In this document: positions 34,880-48,084 of the stretch, piece by piece
How positions within the stretch are numbered: position 1 is the first letter of the stretch
How the letters are laid out: every line of letters begins with the position of its first letter
Source of the DNA: Bryoerythrophyllum caledonicum
Taxonomy: Eukaryota; Streptophyta; Bryopsida; Pottiales; Pottiaceae
DNA: 64,000 nt
Direction of reading: 5' to 3'
Assembly (NCBI GenBank): GCA_963971425.1
Contig: OZ020524.1
Coordinates: 16,743,845-16,807,844, forward strand
Position numbers and translations under genes: made by a program
The notes under the pieces: model-generated
Database searches by the model: none
What the model was told of the DNA's origin: nothing
Seen by the model: only the letters and a program-made list of their open reading frames with translations

Positions 34880-37619
34880 ACGATATTGAAGTTAGTTTGA
34901 GAGTTTATTATAATTCTTCAAAACTTATTAAAATCTAAATGTTGATAAGACTTGGACAAACAATTAGATAATCTTGAGAACCTAGAAAGTAAGAAATGTT
35001 GCGCAGCTGCCGTGATAAGTGTTACCAAGGACGAGGAAGTGGAGCACGTAGGGGGAGAGACTAAGGATTGCTTGCGTCAAGGTTGCATGTGACCGGAGCC
35101 AAGCCATGGTGCAAACTCAATGGCAGCTTTTGGTTCTGTCGTACGCAATACATCGCGCTTCTTGTGAAAAGCCTTTAGTGCTTGTGGCCATTTGATTGAG
35201 AGGGATTGTAGAATGCAACCATTTGTGTAGAAGGTACAAAGATTGCACGTAGTACACCTTAGTAGCAATACACCATAGGGTTATAATCTCCCGCATAGGT
35301 GTATGGGACGATGCAATACATGTGAGAAGCAATCCACAAGAGTCGTGGGCAACAACCACTCTTGGTGCCGTATGGACATGGAGCCTTCAATAAGTTGGAA
35401 GAAGATAGGTGCAAAGAAAAACAATTTTGATTGTTCTTTCCGGAATGCGGGCGCGCACTTTGTCCTCTATCGTCTATGGTTGTGGCAACAACAACATGTA
35501 GGGCGGTAGACATGGAGGTTTCAACCATCAAAGTGGTGGAAAATCATGTGATCAAACTAACCTTCTGTAGCAAAAATCAAGTCCTGATCCCTAATCGAGG
35601 CCACAACATAAGCTTTGATGGGAGAAGGCGGTTGACGAGCATTACTCATACAAACATGAAACAAATTTCATTACGTCAAAAGCCCAACCTTGACCTTATT
35701 GATGTAGAAGGAAAACGATAGAAAAGCTCAACGATGATTTTATCAATGTACAAGACATGCACCACAAAGATGAAACATGATGAGCGACGTAATACTCAAC
35801 TAGGCCGCTGTCAAGATTGATTGATGAAGTTCTAGAAAAACACAAGCTCTCTTTCATACTTCAAGGAGGATTGTTATTTTCAGTTGTTCATGTTCTTATC
35901 GAAAGAAAATGGGAAAAATCACTAATTAACCAAAAGAAAATGACACGATAACAAAGTAAGGTTGGCACCAGTGTTTGCAGATGGTGGAACTCTAGTACAC
36001 TTACGTAAGTTACACCCCGATACCTTTTGACAAGATTCTTAAATACAAAATAGCAAAGACTGCAAGTTGCGACTTGCGGTATAAGTGTAGCAAACAAGAT
36101 TCTATCCTTGGCCACATCAAATGCCAGCTATGCTCAGTGGTGAACAAAGACATTTGGTGCGAATGCATCACAAATATTTTCATAAACTTTACAGAATGTG
36201 CTCTACAAAACTTTAGGTATGAACGTACAACAAGAATACTAGAAGCATGGGCTGCTCAAAGCGGCCACGCATGGTATTCACTTGCAGCAGATACTTCGTC
36301 GCCTCGACCATGATTATTTGTTTGGTGTGTCCCTATTTTGTGGCATGCGCGTCATTTGTTCACACCCTGAAAGGAGAGGGGTTATGCTACATGTTCAAAC
36401 GCTAGTTTGCAAGCATGTTGCAGCAATTTGATAGGCAATTTGTTGGAGTTAGACCTCTGTTGGGCAATCCAAGATCCTAGACTAACGTCGTGAAAAGAAT
36501 ATACAGATTTTTTTTCCCTCACCCTTGTTCAGCTCGCGTTGAATTGAAATGTTGAAGATTTCAAGTGGATTTTTGTGGTCTTGTGAGGGTAAATAAGTTC
36601 CTTAGTTTTTGTCGTAGTCTAGTGGTTCGTAATTTTCAAAGTTAACCAAAATTAACCTTATGCAAGCCCACCAAACCAGTTCGTTTCTAGGGATTTTTAT
36701 CGTGTGTTAAACTCTCTACATCTTAAAGACAATTCACACTTAATACCTCAGCCCATCTCGGAGGATAACTTCCCCGGTACCTCAGAGACCGATAACAAGT
36801 ATCCACAAGTGTTTAGTTTAAACTCTATTGAACATCAGAGTAGTTTTCCGATAAGTTTTTATGGTGCCCAGAAAGTCATTGCCCTCCGTTCTCACAATCT
36901 AGAGGCCACAATATCCACAATCTAACTCTACACCTTGAAAGAGTTAAATAGGTTGTAGCTGGGTTACTGGTTTTCACAATCTACCAGAAACTAGTCCCGG
37001 TAAACCAATCACGCATAACCGGGTTCCATCTACAACCACACCCAATGAATCAAATAGAGAAGATACAAGACTCACAACAGTCTAATGCTAAGCAAATCAC
37101 ATAAGCATGACAACATTTCATGGGGATCATCGAAACTCATCTACTCTAAGGGTAGAAACCCCGGAATACTCCGGACTCATGCTTAGCCGGGATCTCTCCC
37201 GCTGTACCAAGAGGGAGGATATCATCCCTCCTCCCCAACCAATCCAAAGACTTCCTATTTAAGGGAGACAATAAAAAATAGCCGTGGATTTTCTGGATCC
37301 CATCCGATAAGCCACTCTTCTTGGTCCCACCGGTCAAGGATTTGAAGTAAATCTCGGATTTTACTCTACCTCTCAAACTTGGATATCCTACACCCTCCGG
37401 AAGCCTCTACTCACATTCAATCACATAACATTCAACAAGCCACAAGCTTGCACATCCTAGCAAAGACTCACTAGGAGGATTCAATCCTCTCCACATCCAC
37501 TTACACAAGCGCAACAAAAGACTCTAGACACAAGCAATGAAGGCAAGACACAAGCAAAGGAACAAAGAGAAGAATACTGAACACAAGAACCCAAGACTCT
37601 TTAAGTACACAAAGACTAC
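34880..37619. other. Intergenic, no supported gene
   Basis: Several short open frames occur on both strands near 35.1-35.5 and 36.0-36.3 kb. None shows a motif I recognise, and they overlap in opposite directions. From about 36.7 kb the sequence becomes rich in CCGG and ACCGG words, which continues to about 38.7 kb. This may be an old LTR element, but I found no LTR pair or domain. Confidence 0.4.
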
Positions 37620-37740
37620 TAGCTACCCTCCAAAACTAGATCCTCTAAAGGTGGAAATGACATCTAGAGAGTGCATTAAAGTCAATAGCTACCATCTAGA
37701 ACTAGATCCTCGAAAGGACAAAATGACATCTAGATTCTAA
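37620..37740. repeat. Imperfect tandem duplication of about 65 bases
   Basis: TAGCTACC...AACTAGATCCTC...AATGACATCTAGA occurs twice in a row, at about 37620-37670 and 37687-37737. Confidence 0.7.
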
Positions 37741-39235
37741 AATCAAGGGTAGCCTAGTCACCGGCGGATTACTGGTAGACCGGTAAATTGGAAGACTCCC
37801 GGTCGGTGACCGATAAAACATTCCCTAACAGAAGTAAGTGGCCAAAGAAATCACTTAAGTGGTAGTGACCGGGTGCGCTATGGGGCCCCATCAATATCAC
37901 TACTCTCACTCTAGTGTTTGAATCTAGCAACTTTAACTACATTCCATCAACCGATGGGATAAATCATCAATAACACATAACATATAACAAAGGCTCAACC
38001 GAAAGACTCATCCGGAAGAGTGGAATTATCTCCCGGTAGATCCATGGAAGGATTAACCGGAAGATTGAGTTTAAAAATTCAACCACCTTCCTCAAACTAT
38101 TCTCCTTTCGCAATTCCCTCCCATTTGTTCGGGTCAATCTTAGAAAGTGTCCGTGTTACCGGTGGAGTCATGTTGTCCAAGATGGACTTACTCCGGAATG
38201 AGCCTTGAATTTACACCAATCTCACTATCAACTTATCACAACCTCCGGTCCGGTTCGGAAAACATAAGTATATCGGACAACCGGTGTATTTTCTCCGAAA
38301 AACTTTGCTAGACTAACGTGGATGTAGATATCGCGCGTATCTAGTATCACAACAAACACAACATTACAATTGACCACTTCGAAGAGGTGACTTGGGAAAC
38401 AAGAAGTTGGAAGGGGGTTTCCCGGTTGATTGGGAGACCAGAAAAAAGATTACAAAATTAGACAAGGCCTAGAGATGAGGGGAGAGTGGAGAAAACATGA
38501 AAAAATACTTTTGCCACAAGGCCAAGACAATGGAAAACAAACAAAGAGACACGAAGATAGACTCACAAGTGCAAGAAATCAAAATCTAGGACATACAAGG
38601 TCTAGATAGAGTCTACCGGTAGACTTTTCTCTAGATTGGAGAGGAAGTAATCGGAGGTCATCCCGGGAGAAGAAAAGAGAGAAGAGACTTAACAAACAAG
38701 AAAAACCCAATATTTGGCAAGAATCACCTTTTCCACAACTTCTTGCCACCTCCTTGTTGCACCCACAACCTCCTTCAAATCGTGGTCTTGTCTCTTAAAT
38801 CTTCTCGCCGCAGCCGTGAACCTCCTTGCACCACCTCCATGTCTGGGAATCTCCACCACCGTTATCAAAAAGCCCCCTCCACCACCAAACCCTAGGTGCC
38901 ACCAACTCCTCCAAAACTCTAGCTTCCGCGCACCTCTTTCACCACTTTCAAGACCTCTGTGAAAAGCCTCCTCCAACACCTTGAAATTTCCTTCAAAAGC
39001 CTTCTTCTTCAACTTTTTCTTCTTCCCCTTTTTCTTATTGCACTAAATCCCAACTCCCAAAAAGAACTAAACTTTTAAGAAAGAACCAAAAAAAAAAGGG
39101 AGAAATTAGAGAAAGAGAGAAAATTAGAGTAGGAGGGAGCGAGGAGAGAGTTGCTGGAGGGAGGGGTTGGGGAGAAGTGCCGAGGTTTGCTGGGGTCGGG
39201 AGGGAGTTCTGGCTAGGAAGTCAGGGAATGGGCTG
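37741..39235. other. CCGG-rich stretch, no supported gene
   Basis: It continues the ACCGGT-rich sequence. At 38700-39010 a minus-strand open frame of 107 codons is rich in Arg, Gly and Glu and has no known motif; it could be chance or an old element. Confidence 0.4.
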
Positions 39236-39365
39236 ATGCCCGGGTCGAGGCTCAGGGCGCATGCCCGGGTCTTCAAGACCCGGCTTATGCCCTAGTTGGG
39301 CTGAAGCCCAACTGGGTTGATACCCGGGTTGGACCATACGTGGGTTGATACCCAGATATGTATTT
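39236..39365. repeat. Cluster of short palindromes with repeated CCCGGGT words
   Basis: ATGCCCGGGT, ACCCGGGT and related words recur four to five times. Adjacent hairpins can form: CCGGGTCTT-C-AAGACCCGG near 39265 (9 pairs), then AGTTGGGCT-GA-AGCCCAACT near 39293 (9 pairs). The function is unknown. Confidence 0.6.
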
Positions 39366-41449
39366 TTAATTTTTAATTTTTAATTTTCTTTTCTTTTGTT
39401 TTTTTTTCTCATATAAAATTAAGTGCCCATTTTCCCAAATGGGGACTTAAACTTCTACGACAATAACGCAAAACCTAAACAACTACTACTAACACTACTA
39501 AGTATACTATCTAGTTGATGAAGACTTTGACTAGTTAGTTTAGTCTTAAATAGTGATTTGGACTTTTGTCCCGGAGATCCTTCTCGAGCATTCTTTTTTA
39601 GGTCTTTCCGAGCACAACTTTTGGTAGTTTTAAGGCCTTGTTTTATCACCACTTTAACACTAATTAACTAGTTAAGGATTCACCAATTCTCACTAATGAT
39701 TATACAACCTACTTCTACGTAATACTAACTACTTTTCCGGTTATTTAAGACTAAAAATCACAATTTAACTAATTTTTTTTGGTAGGAGCAACCAAGTGGG
39801 AGTTTCAGACTCCCATAGTTTGCCTCAGCAAAGTTTCAAGTATTTAGATGGAAGGTACAGCGCCTAAAACCGATTTTATGTTCTATCTTTCACTCTACAG
39901 GCGTTGCTTTAAAACTCATGGGAGATGCCGAGTGTGAATGGTCAGCTTTGTGTAGAGGACAATTCTTTCCCACGCGACACAAAATTGCATCTTACCTTGA
40001 CCCAACATGTCGTTCTCGGGCTTGTAATTTGTCACAACAAACTCCACACCACCAAATACATCATTTAGAGTTTTTTGTGCATGTTGCCTTTTCTTTTATT
40101 GTTTTAATGTTTTCATTAGACTTAAAATCTTACATACTTTCATAACTGTTACTAAAGGAGGAAGAACCTTCAAATTTCATCGATTTTCTCCATACTCCAA
40201 TTTTTTTGACAGAGAGGTGCCGAAAGTGACCACTGGACACGACATATCTAAAGAAGAAAATGTTTGTGACATGGATCTCAATGTGGTGAATTTTAGAAAC
40301 TTCTACCTCTAGCTCTTAATTTGAATTCGAATCACCAACATGATATTTTTTTGATTTTGAGTTCAAATAATGAAATGAATTTTATTATGTTTAGTTTCCA
40401 TTCTAGTTTTAATATTTTAAAAGTACATAAATTTGAATAAGTTATTGCAATTTGTAGTTTGGGCCTATAACCATGTTGACAGGTTTTCCAAATTTGGTTG
40501 AACACCAAAAGTTACACCACAAATTTTGGCACTATAATGTACACTTTTGGTGAAATTTTCTTAGATTTCTAATATACTCAATATTGAATATGACTTTCTT
40601 CACTTTTCCTTCAAAAAATCACAATATTGTCAAATTTTCACTAAAAGATCTGTGGTTTTTTAAACAAAAAGAAAATATGTGATCTCATCATTGAAAATTG
40701 GAATTAAAATAATTGCCCTTATTTAAATGAAAAATTAGAGCACAGAATAGAATGAAAATTGGAATTGATGCAACTGTCATAGGCTTTATCAGTTTTAGGA
40801 TTAAGGTGAAGTTCACGAGACCTAAATAGGACATTCTATTTTTAATGTATCTTTTAAAGGCAGACCTTCAATTCACAACCAAATTTTTGGTTCTTGCTTC
40901 TTAACTTTCATTCTTTAAATATTTCTTTGATCCTTAAACTAATCCAAGTGACCCATTTGTGGGTTGTTAGCAAAATTCAACATTTCATAAATTCCTCTTT
41001 GCAAATCTTTTTGTGTCAAAAATAATTTCCAAACAGTTTATAAAGTTATTGTCTTATCTAATGATGGATTTCATTTAGTGATATACAATTACTACCATAG
41101 TTATAACTGTAGAAGTATGTGAAATATTGACTAGGCCTAAATATATTGACTTTAGAATAAAATTGAGCTTTTCAAATGACGATGTTAGATCTAGAATTTA
41201 TAAGTACTTTGTAAAGCCATCATGAAAAGAATCTTTAATGTATGATAGTTTTGAAAACTGATTTGACGTTCAATTTTTTTCTGATTTTATCTAACTAATA
41301 ATTTTCAAGTTCAATAATAAAACTACACTAATAGCATTAGTAAATCTAGCCTAATAAATACATTCTAAAATTCTAGATGTACTACTTTCATCACTTAAAT
41401 ACTTTTGCAAATTCTACTTCATCTATTTTTAATGAGTTTTGAGGCGCTT
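39366..41449. other. AT-rich intergenic, nothing recognised
   Basis: Low-complexity T-rich sequence near 39370-39410, then about 2 kb of AT-rich DNA without coding signal or repeats I could match within the window. Confidence 0.5.
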
Positions 41450-41670
41450 AGAGATTAACCATTAGACGTCAGTTGGGAACCAAATATACATGCATGTATT
41501 TAAAGCTATAGAATACAAAAAATATATTAAAATTTAACAAGACTTGTACTTTTGGATTGAAGATTCTTCAAATCAACATCTTTCATTTTGAAGTCATTTC
41601 AATATTTGGAGGTCTAAACCTTATCCTTCTCAAATACAACATCATACATGTAGAATACTGGGGCTCGTTA
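41450..41670. repeat. Family X-related fragment
   Basis: It matches 12476-12665: GACGTCAGTTGGGAACCAAA, then TTTAACAAGACTTGTACTTTTGG, CATCTTTCATTTTGAAGTCA, CTTATCCTTCTCAAATACAAC and CATACATGTAGAATA. Confidence 0.6.
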
Positions 41671-42355
41671 CGACATTCTAGGGTTAAATATGTTTCATGG
41701 GTACAACTTTTAACTAACAAGAATACATTTCTAAAGAATGTAAGGAAAGTGGGATTTCTTTGATATTCTTCACTTTCCTTTGTACATAGGAGCATACAGT
41801 GCCTCCCATTTCTCTTCTATTCTTTCCAACACTGATTGAGATGTACTTTTCAATAAGTTTGTAAGACTGTTGACGCAATAAGTTTGTAGTGTTGTCCCAC
41901 TAGAAAGCCTGTCGGGTACAACTTTATCTAGACAGGCATGAAGCATCGTCCTTATGATAAATTGCCATGTGCAAACACTTGACGCCCATTTGGTCATCTA
42001 CATGATGATTTATCTGATATATTTCCACTCTTTTGACTTGGACACATTCTCCACAATAACCTAGCCCATCACTGACCATATCCTATCACCGACCGTCTAG
42101 AAATTGTCACAGTAAGGGTTAAATAAGGGGCTTCTGTTCAGGTACATGAACGAGGACATAATCAAGAATGAACTGATCAACACTAATGCTCATTTTGATG
42201 AGTTCCCCAAATATTTTTTACACTACTGTAATTCTCGTACACCTAACAATCCATTAGTAACATCTACATGGGACTAAAGAAGAGAAGAATCAATGATTTG
42301 TGTGGTGCTGAGGGGAAAAAATGTACATTCACAGGTACTGAAGAGTGTCCTCCGT
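41671..42355. other. DGAT1 downstream region
   Basis: Lies 3' of the DGAT1 stop; the transcript's 3' UTR must begin here. A minus-strand open frame at 41997-41770 shows no known motif. I see no second gene. Confidence 0.45.
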
Positions 42356-45300
42356 TCATGTACTTGGGGTGCTGTTGACCACGTCATGGTAGTACAAGAG
42401 CAAGCACATGGGTTGTCCCACAATGCAAAAAAAGAACCAGAACACCATATTCCCAACCTGCATCCAACCACATCCACATATGAACCATCAAAACCTCACA
42501 ATTCATCGTTTTGCAATCACAAACATTACACATGGTTAGAAAAAATTCTCCCTATCACAAATAAACGGGAGAGGATGACATGCACCTACCATGGAATTGC
42601 AATATCGGTCTTGAATCAGATTTGTGAGATAGACCAGAGGTACCTGCAAGAAAAGTGATGAGAGTTGTCAAAAATTAGAATGGTAAACATGTACAAAAAT
42701 CGTTCAGAAAAATCAAGATTCAGTACCTGAAACATGATGCCAAGAAATGCCCAGCATCGGAGCATGTGGCAAGGAACACCAATGGCAACCTGGCTCACAA
42801 AAGCAGTGTTGAAATGTTAGTAGGTTCAAGTATTACTTCTCTGAACCCGAAACCTGGTGGCAATCTCAGTAATCAAATGTACATCATGACAGTGAGGAAA
42901 ATACCTCATGAAACAGAGCAGAAATTACAAACACCAGGAACACCGCCCCTGCCTGTATGTGTCCCAGAGACCCCCCCAGAACATAAGGTTACAATAGAGC
43001 ATGAGAAATTTTGAAGCATACTCCAGAAAATTTCCTCCACGGGCATAGTCAACTTGCAAAATGAGATAAAATGTACCTTGGGTAAACCGGCCCGGATAGA
43101 AGGGAAATAGATGTGGCGCACCATCCACTTGTGCACAGGCTGAAAGCCGCACAGTAAAGCACATGAGAATATGCAGGGTAATGGAAGACCTAGGGCTCAG
43201 TTTCCAGCAAGAAAATCACGATGAAAATAGGCTATAGTGACTAGCAAAAAAATCTAGGCAACCCAAGATGGCCTGATTATAGGACACACACAAGCTTAGA
43301 GATGAAGAGATTATACCATGTTCCACATTCGCCAATACTGAATTCAGTAAGATGCGTCACATGTATCCAAAACAACACAAAGTCAGTGGAAAGATCATCA
43401 CATTCCTTTTGCAGACTCAAGAACTGATCAAATTATTCAGAAGCTCAAATGAATGGTGGCAAAGGCAATCTCTCTACCTCTTCAACTGTTTTGGCATTCC
43501 ACCAGTCTTTGTAAAACTCCCTGTCTCCAAAGCGAAGTAGCTCCGCCACAATGTTCAACCTATTTCCCACCATGCAAACATCGCATTAAACTATAATAAG
43601 TTAACAAATACGGTATTTCCACAAAAAAAATCTCCAAGTCTAAATCCATTCAGGTGTTTCAGGAGTATATACCAAAGATGAAACAAGCAGTAGAACAGGC
43701 AGAGCCAAACATAGAGGACTGGCATGGAAAGCTTCAGTATCCTCTCCGCTGCATATAGATAATTGCCCTTGAGTGGGTGTTGCGATTTGGATACGGTCGG
43801 GGTTATATACTGCAAGAAACATGTTACAATTAGTTTCGCATTTCTAATGATTTTTCACTCATATTTGCTGGTAACATCAACGAACTATTATGAAGCAACC
43901 TACAAACAAAAGAATCCAGAAAACCACGCCAACAGCAGAGAACTATTAAAAAAATATATATAACAGAAAAAAAGTGAAATTAATTCTCATAAAAATGCAG
44001 GATAGACTTGGACATAATCAGAGAGTGTGTACCTGCTCAATAATGAAGCCTATCAAACCCAAAAATACAACCAACTTGCCGGCTTGCCGTAGCACCCAAC
44101 CTTTTCGAACTGTTTCAGAACGAGGGTAGCTCAACTGGAAACACAAAAATCTTCAAACTCAGTACATAATTGTCCATGTCAGAAAAACATCTTAAAAGTG
44201 ACATAAATGGCAACGTCTGATATAAACATAAAATCTGTAACCGATTTAGACTCAGAACAAGATGATCGAAGTTTTGTTTATAAAATTCCCGCCTGCGTAT
44301 ACCTGGTAGCACAGAGTGGGAGCAAGCATGAAGTAACCAATGTTTTTTAATGTAAGGTTGTCTGGATACTCAACATGTTCTGCAATCTGCAATGGCTCAG
44401 GCTGCAAAAAAAACGAATGTAACTTATCAGGATCTATTTGGCATGGTCACGACTCTAGAGGAGAAAACATTTGACAAGAAAAAACATGCAAATTCTGGCA
44501 CCTTTTCCCCAGCTTTGAGGATTTCTCGCATGTCCTTGTTTGTGTGAGCGTAAGATATAAGCTTCATCCACCCAGTTAGTGCAATGAGTATCAATATAAG
44601 ACCTGGTAACACTGCCGATTGCACCCTGCACACAACATAATGTAGATTTAGGTGCCATGAAAAAAAAAACCTTGTGGTACTACTAAGAACTTCACCATTA
44701 TCCAAAAAAGTTACCTTCCATGGAAATGGAAAATGAGTGTACCTGTGTATAACGTATGCAGGATAAACAATTTCGGTTGTGCTGATGATGAGGTGTAACA
44801 CAAAAATGACCTGGATGTAAAGAATGCGAACAATGATGTGATGAGGTATTTAACTTTTGACTGAACAAAACTTGTCGTGCTTTTAAAGAATGGAAGTTAC
44901 CACTTACTCCTTCTGAGATGTTCGTTTTCGCCTTCATCTTTTCCACTAATAATGCCAAGAAGGCGAATATGGGCAAGCTCAAACTGCAGACATAACACAA
45001 AAGGCAACCTCATCAGTCCTCTCTGAAACCCTCAACACTCAGTTAGCTCATGTGTATGAGAGGTTCACTCACCCGCACATGAAGAGTGGCCAATCCCGTG
45101 CACTTTTGGAGCTGATCCAGAACCCGGAGTTGATGAGCAATCCATACTGCCAGAATTCCGTTCGTTAGCAAAGAGAAGATTGTGTCCCATAATAAGGGGG
45201 CTGGTTTGATGCCCTTCACCCTTTGACAAGATCCAAGTACTGAGATTATGTCCAATAATGTGCAAGCAGCCGCTGATTATAAGTCATAACATGTCTCTGA

Positions 45301-46481
45301 CAATAACCAGGGGCTGCTCACACATCGCCTAAAATAGTATGCCAGGCAAGATCATGTCCCAAAATTACGAGTTGCTTTGAATTATGACGCCCTAGACCCT
45401 TGATTGAACAGGATCCAACCGTTTGTAATGAGCAAGTCGAACTCGATTATACGACGTAAACATGCCTCGCACGTCACCTAAACCAAATTTGGCGCTCACC
45501 TTCATCAAATTCTCGATAATTAGCCGGCTGTTGACAGCAACCAGGACCACAATACAGAGATTGAACAGCCCCGCATGACTCTGCAGCAAAGACTCAGTCG
45601 GTTAATCACTCACATCTCACCATCCGAAAACCTATTCCATGGATTTCAAACCTTCAAAAACCTCCAAAACCTCCAAAACCATAATAAATTCACAAATCCG
45701 AGGAAAAAACACAACCTCACAAGAATTCCCTAAATGATATCACTATCAGGCGAATTAGTAGAAAACCTCAAATCCTGGAATCATGAACAAAAATACTACC
45801 TCACTACCAAAAAACACCGAAAAAACAGAAACACTAAAACATGCTAAAAACCTATTCCGTGGGATTTCAAACCTCCAAAAACCTCCAAAATCTCAAAAAT
45901 TCCAAACCTTCGAAAAAAAACCTCCAAAACCATAATAAAATCACAAATCCAAGGGGAAATTCTGTGAATGATATCACTGTCAGGAGAATAGGTAGAAAAG
46001 CTCAAAACCTGGAATTTATGAACAAAAGTACTCCCTCTCGAAAACATGACAAAACTCACTAAAAACACCAAGAAAGCGGCAAAAACGCCATAGAAAACCA
46101 TGCGACCTGATGGAAGATAGCGTCGGAGCTGAGCGGGCTCTCCTTGTTCCGGCGATGCGCAGGCGAGGACGCGCGCAGCGTGTGGCGAGTCCGCGACACC
46201 TCCACAGTCGTCACCTTCTCCACCGTCGTCTCCACGGAAGCAGGAGCACCCGCAGCGTCCTCGCGCAGCAGGTCGCGGCTGTCCACGGACTTGAAGTGCG
46301 CACTGACCGTCCGCCGATGCCGCACCCCTCCCCCCATGCTCATCACACCCGTGTTATTACTACTCTCCACCTCGCCCTCGTCGCCCTCCTCGCTCGTCAT
46401 CTCGGACACCTGCGGAGAGTCAGCCTCCTCGCCCTCCTGCGCCTCCGACTCGCGCTTGCTGCTCACCGCCTCGTCTTCCAT
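42356..46481 (-). CDS. DGAT1: Diacylglycerol O-acyltransferase 1 (DGAT1, MBOAT/ACAT family)
   Basis: Catalyses acyl-CoA plus diacylglycerol to triacylglycerol in the ER membrane, the last step of seed and leaf oil synthesis. My 16 exons sum to 1569 bases, so 522 residues plus stop, the usual plant length and exon number: 46481-46107, 45580-45500, 45146-45073, 44983-44908, 44810-44743, 44625-44502, 44401-44303, 44134-44033, 43809-43673, 43559-43478, 43337-43317, 43139-43077, 42952-42905, 42789-42727, 42643-42590, 42457-42356. All phases agree. The N-terminal 115 residues are polar. Family blocks follow: [92 protein letters not shown], the membrane His in [24 protein letters not shown] and FGQPMC-like [12 protein letters not shown]. 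Exon 11 is only 21 bases. The start fits MEDEAVSS, with no upstream in-frame alternative needed. No defect was seen, so it is probably functional. Confidence 0.97.
45627..46062. repeat. Tandem duplication of about 219 bases in DGAT1 intron 1
   Basis: Two adjacent units begin ACCTATTCCATGGATTTCAA (45630) and ACCTATTCCGTGGGATTTCAA (45849). Both continue through CCATAATAAA, CACAAATCC, ATGATATCACT and CATGAACAAAA-like words with scattered changes. Confidence 0.8.
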
Positions 46482-46757
46482 CGGAATTCTTCTGCGACAA
46501 TCTTGTGGGGTGGTTGACGGTTGTTGGTTTGTTGGATTCTTCGCAATGGGTTGCTGCGTGATGCGATCCGTCGCGGGAATTCGTTCCTTCCTGGTCTTCG
46601 CCGCACCGCCGCTGCTGCGAGGTGTCTGTCTGTCTTCGCCCAGTTGGGATTTCTTTCCCGTTTCGCCTCTCTTTTCTTTTGGGGGGATTGGGTGGTCGGT
46701 AGGTAGGTATGTCGATCGGTAGGTCGGAGTGGGTCGAAATAACCAAGGATTTTCATT
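46482..46757 (-). promoter_or_regulatory. DGAT1 upstream region
   Basis: 276 bases between the DGAT1 start codon and a MITE, GC-rich and pyrimidine-rich on the plus strand. It must contain at least part of the 5' UTR and promoter. I see no clear TATA box. An open frame antisense to exon 1 (46144-46722) is a by-product of GC-rich coding DNA. Confidence 0.4.
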
Positions 46758-47498
46758 TTAACCCCTGAAGGACAAAGTGTCCATTTGGGGGACAATTTTT
46801 TTTACCTTGAGGGTAATTATCTTTCAACGTGTACAATTGAAAATCACAATTTTTTTACCACATCATCTCATAAAAGTTTAGACGAAGATCCTATGGTTAC
46901 ATTCTCAAAAATTTCATCTTGGTAGGTTTCTGAGAATGGACTAGACATTCATCTAAAATCGGGTGTGGTCTTTTAGGGTTTAGGGTCTCAACCCTTTAAG
47001 GCTGATGAGTTTTTTTGTCCTGTGAGGATCTACGACTGTTCTATATCATGAAGAATGGCATCTACGCAATGGTTACATTCCATTACGAAAATCTACCATC
47101 TTGTTTCACGGAAGTCAATGTAGCTCGTCGATGCTTGCACCGATTGCCGTGGCGATGGTCTCAGAAGATGCCCATCTACCTCCACCTCTAAGTCATGGCT
47201 AATTTTTTTCCTTTGATGTGGCATGTAGCGCTTTCTATAAAGGTTTTTGTCCAAAATTATGGTCGAACGGCCCTAATGGGTTGAAGACCATGCCCAATTT
47301 TAGAGGAATCTTTACTCCATTGATTTAAAACTATCGAGATAGATTATTTGAGAATGTAACCATAGGTTCTTCTTCTAAACTCATATGCAATGATGTGGTA
47401 AAAAAATTGTGAATTTCAACCGTACGGGTTGAAAGATAACTGTAGTCAAAGTGAAGATCTTTGTCCTCCGAATGGAAACTTGATCCTCTAGGGGTTAA
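46758..47498. mobile_element. Long-TIR fold-back element upstream of DGAT1
   Basis: The left end TTAACCCCTGAAGGACAAAG and the right end, inverted, TTAACCCCTAGAGGATCAAG begin inverted repeats that stay alignable for about 165 bases. Shared words include TTATCTTTCAAC, CACAATTTTTTTACCACATCAT and CCTATGGTTACATTCTCAAA. The middle (about 46990-47240) holds sequence repeated in inverted orientation at 52975-53160. It has no coding capacity. A short relative is at 49030-49253. Confidence 0.75.
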
Positions 47499-47792
47499 TC
47501 CTCTAGTTGATTTGTGGCAAATGAGACCTCAGCAATCATGGGCACATGTTACCCAATCATAACGGTAGGACCTTATGAAATTATTCTATTTGAGTTACTT
47601 GTGAAATATTTGATCTATTTGAGTCTTCGAGTATGTGTCTGCATAATTTCCAGATCTGAAATAAACTCCTTGTAAAATGTCCATGACATTGCTGTAGTGA
47701 GTTACTGGTGAAGGAACAAGGGTAAGGCTTTGGGAATAACAATACATTGGGAATAAGCATGCGTGGGAATACATTGGGAACAACAAAGAATC
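47499..47792. other. Intergenic, nothing recognised
   Basis: Short spacer without supported features. Confidence 0.5.
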
Positions 47793-47892
47793 ATGCTGCT
47801 GGTGGTCCTGAGTTTAAGTACTTGTACTTTTGCTGCAGCACATATGCTGGTGGTCCTGAGTTTTATGTATTTGTACTTCTGCTGCAGCACAT
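47793..47892. repeat. Tandem duplication of about 48 bases
   Basis: TGCTGGTGGTCCTGAGTTT...TTGTACTT-TGCTGCAGCACATA is present twice in a row with small differences. Confidence 0.8.
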
Positions 47893-48084
47893 AGACCAAT
47901 TACATTACTCATTGGTAAAATATTGGTAAATATCTGAAAAGCTCATGTATTAGTGCACTTTTAGATGCATTTTGTATCCATTAAATTAATCACTACTGAA
48001 AACTGTTCACTTTTTTTTTAGTGTGGGCCAGGAAGTTTGATTTTCAACACTTAGTGGAAATTGACATGCAATTGTCATCCGGCA

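Noticed and set aside
38689..39012. A 107-codon minus-strand gene
   Set aside because: Arg/Gly-rich with no known motif, in a region of likely old repeats; coding potential could not be supported.
36480..39420. A complete LTR retrotransposon in the CCGG-rich stretch
   Set aside because: No LTR pair, primer-binding site or polyprotein domain could be found by eye; only mentioned as a possibility.
41770..41997. A small gene downstream of DGAT1
   Set aside because: 75 codons with no recognisable motif; could be part of the DGAT1 3' region or chance.
46144..46722. A 192-codon plus-strand open frame over DGAT1 exon 1
   Set aside because: It lies antisense to a well-supported exon in GC-rich DNA, is Ser/Arg/Pro-rich and has no motif.
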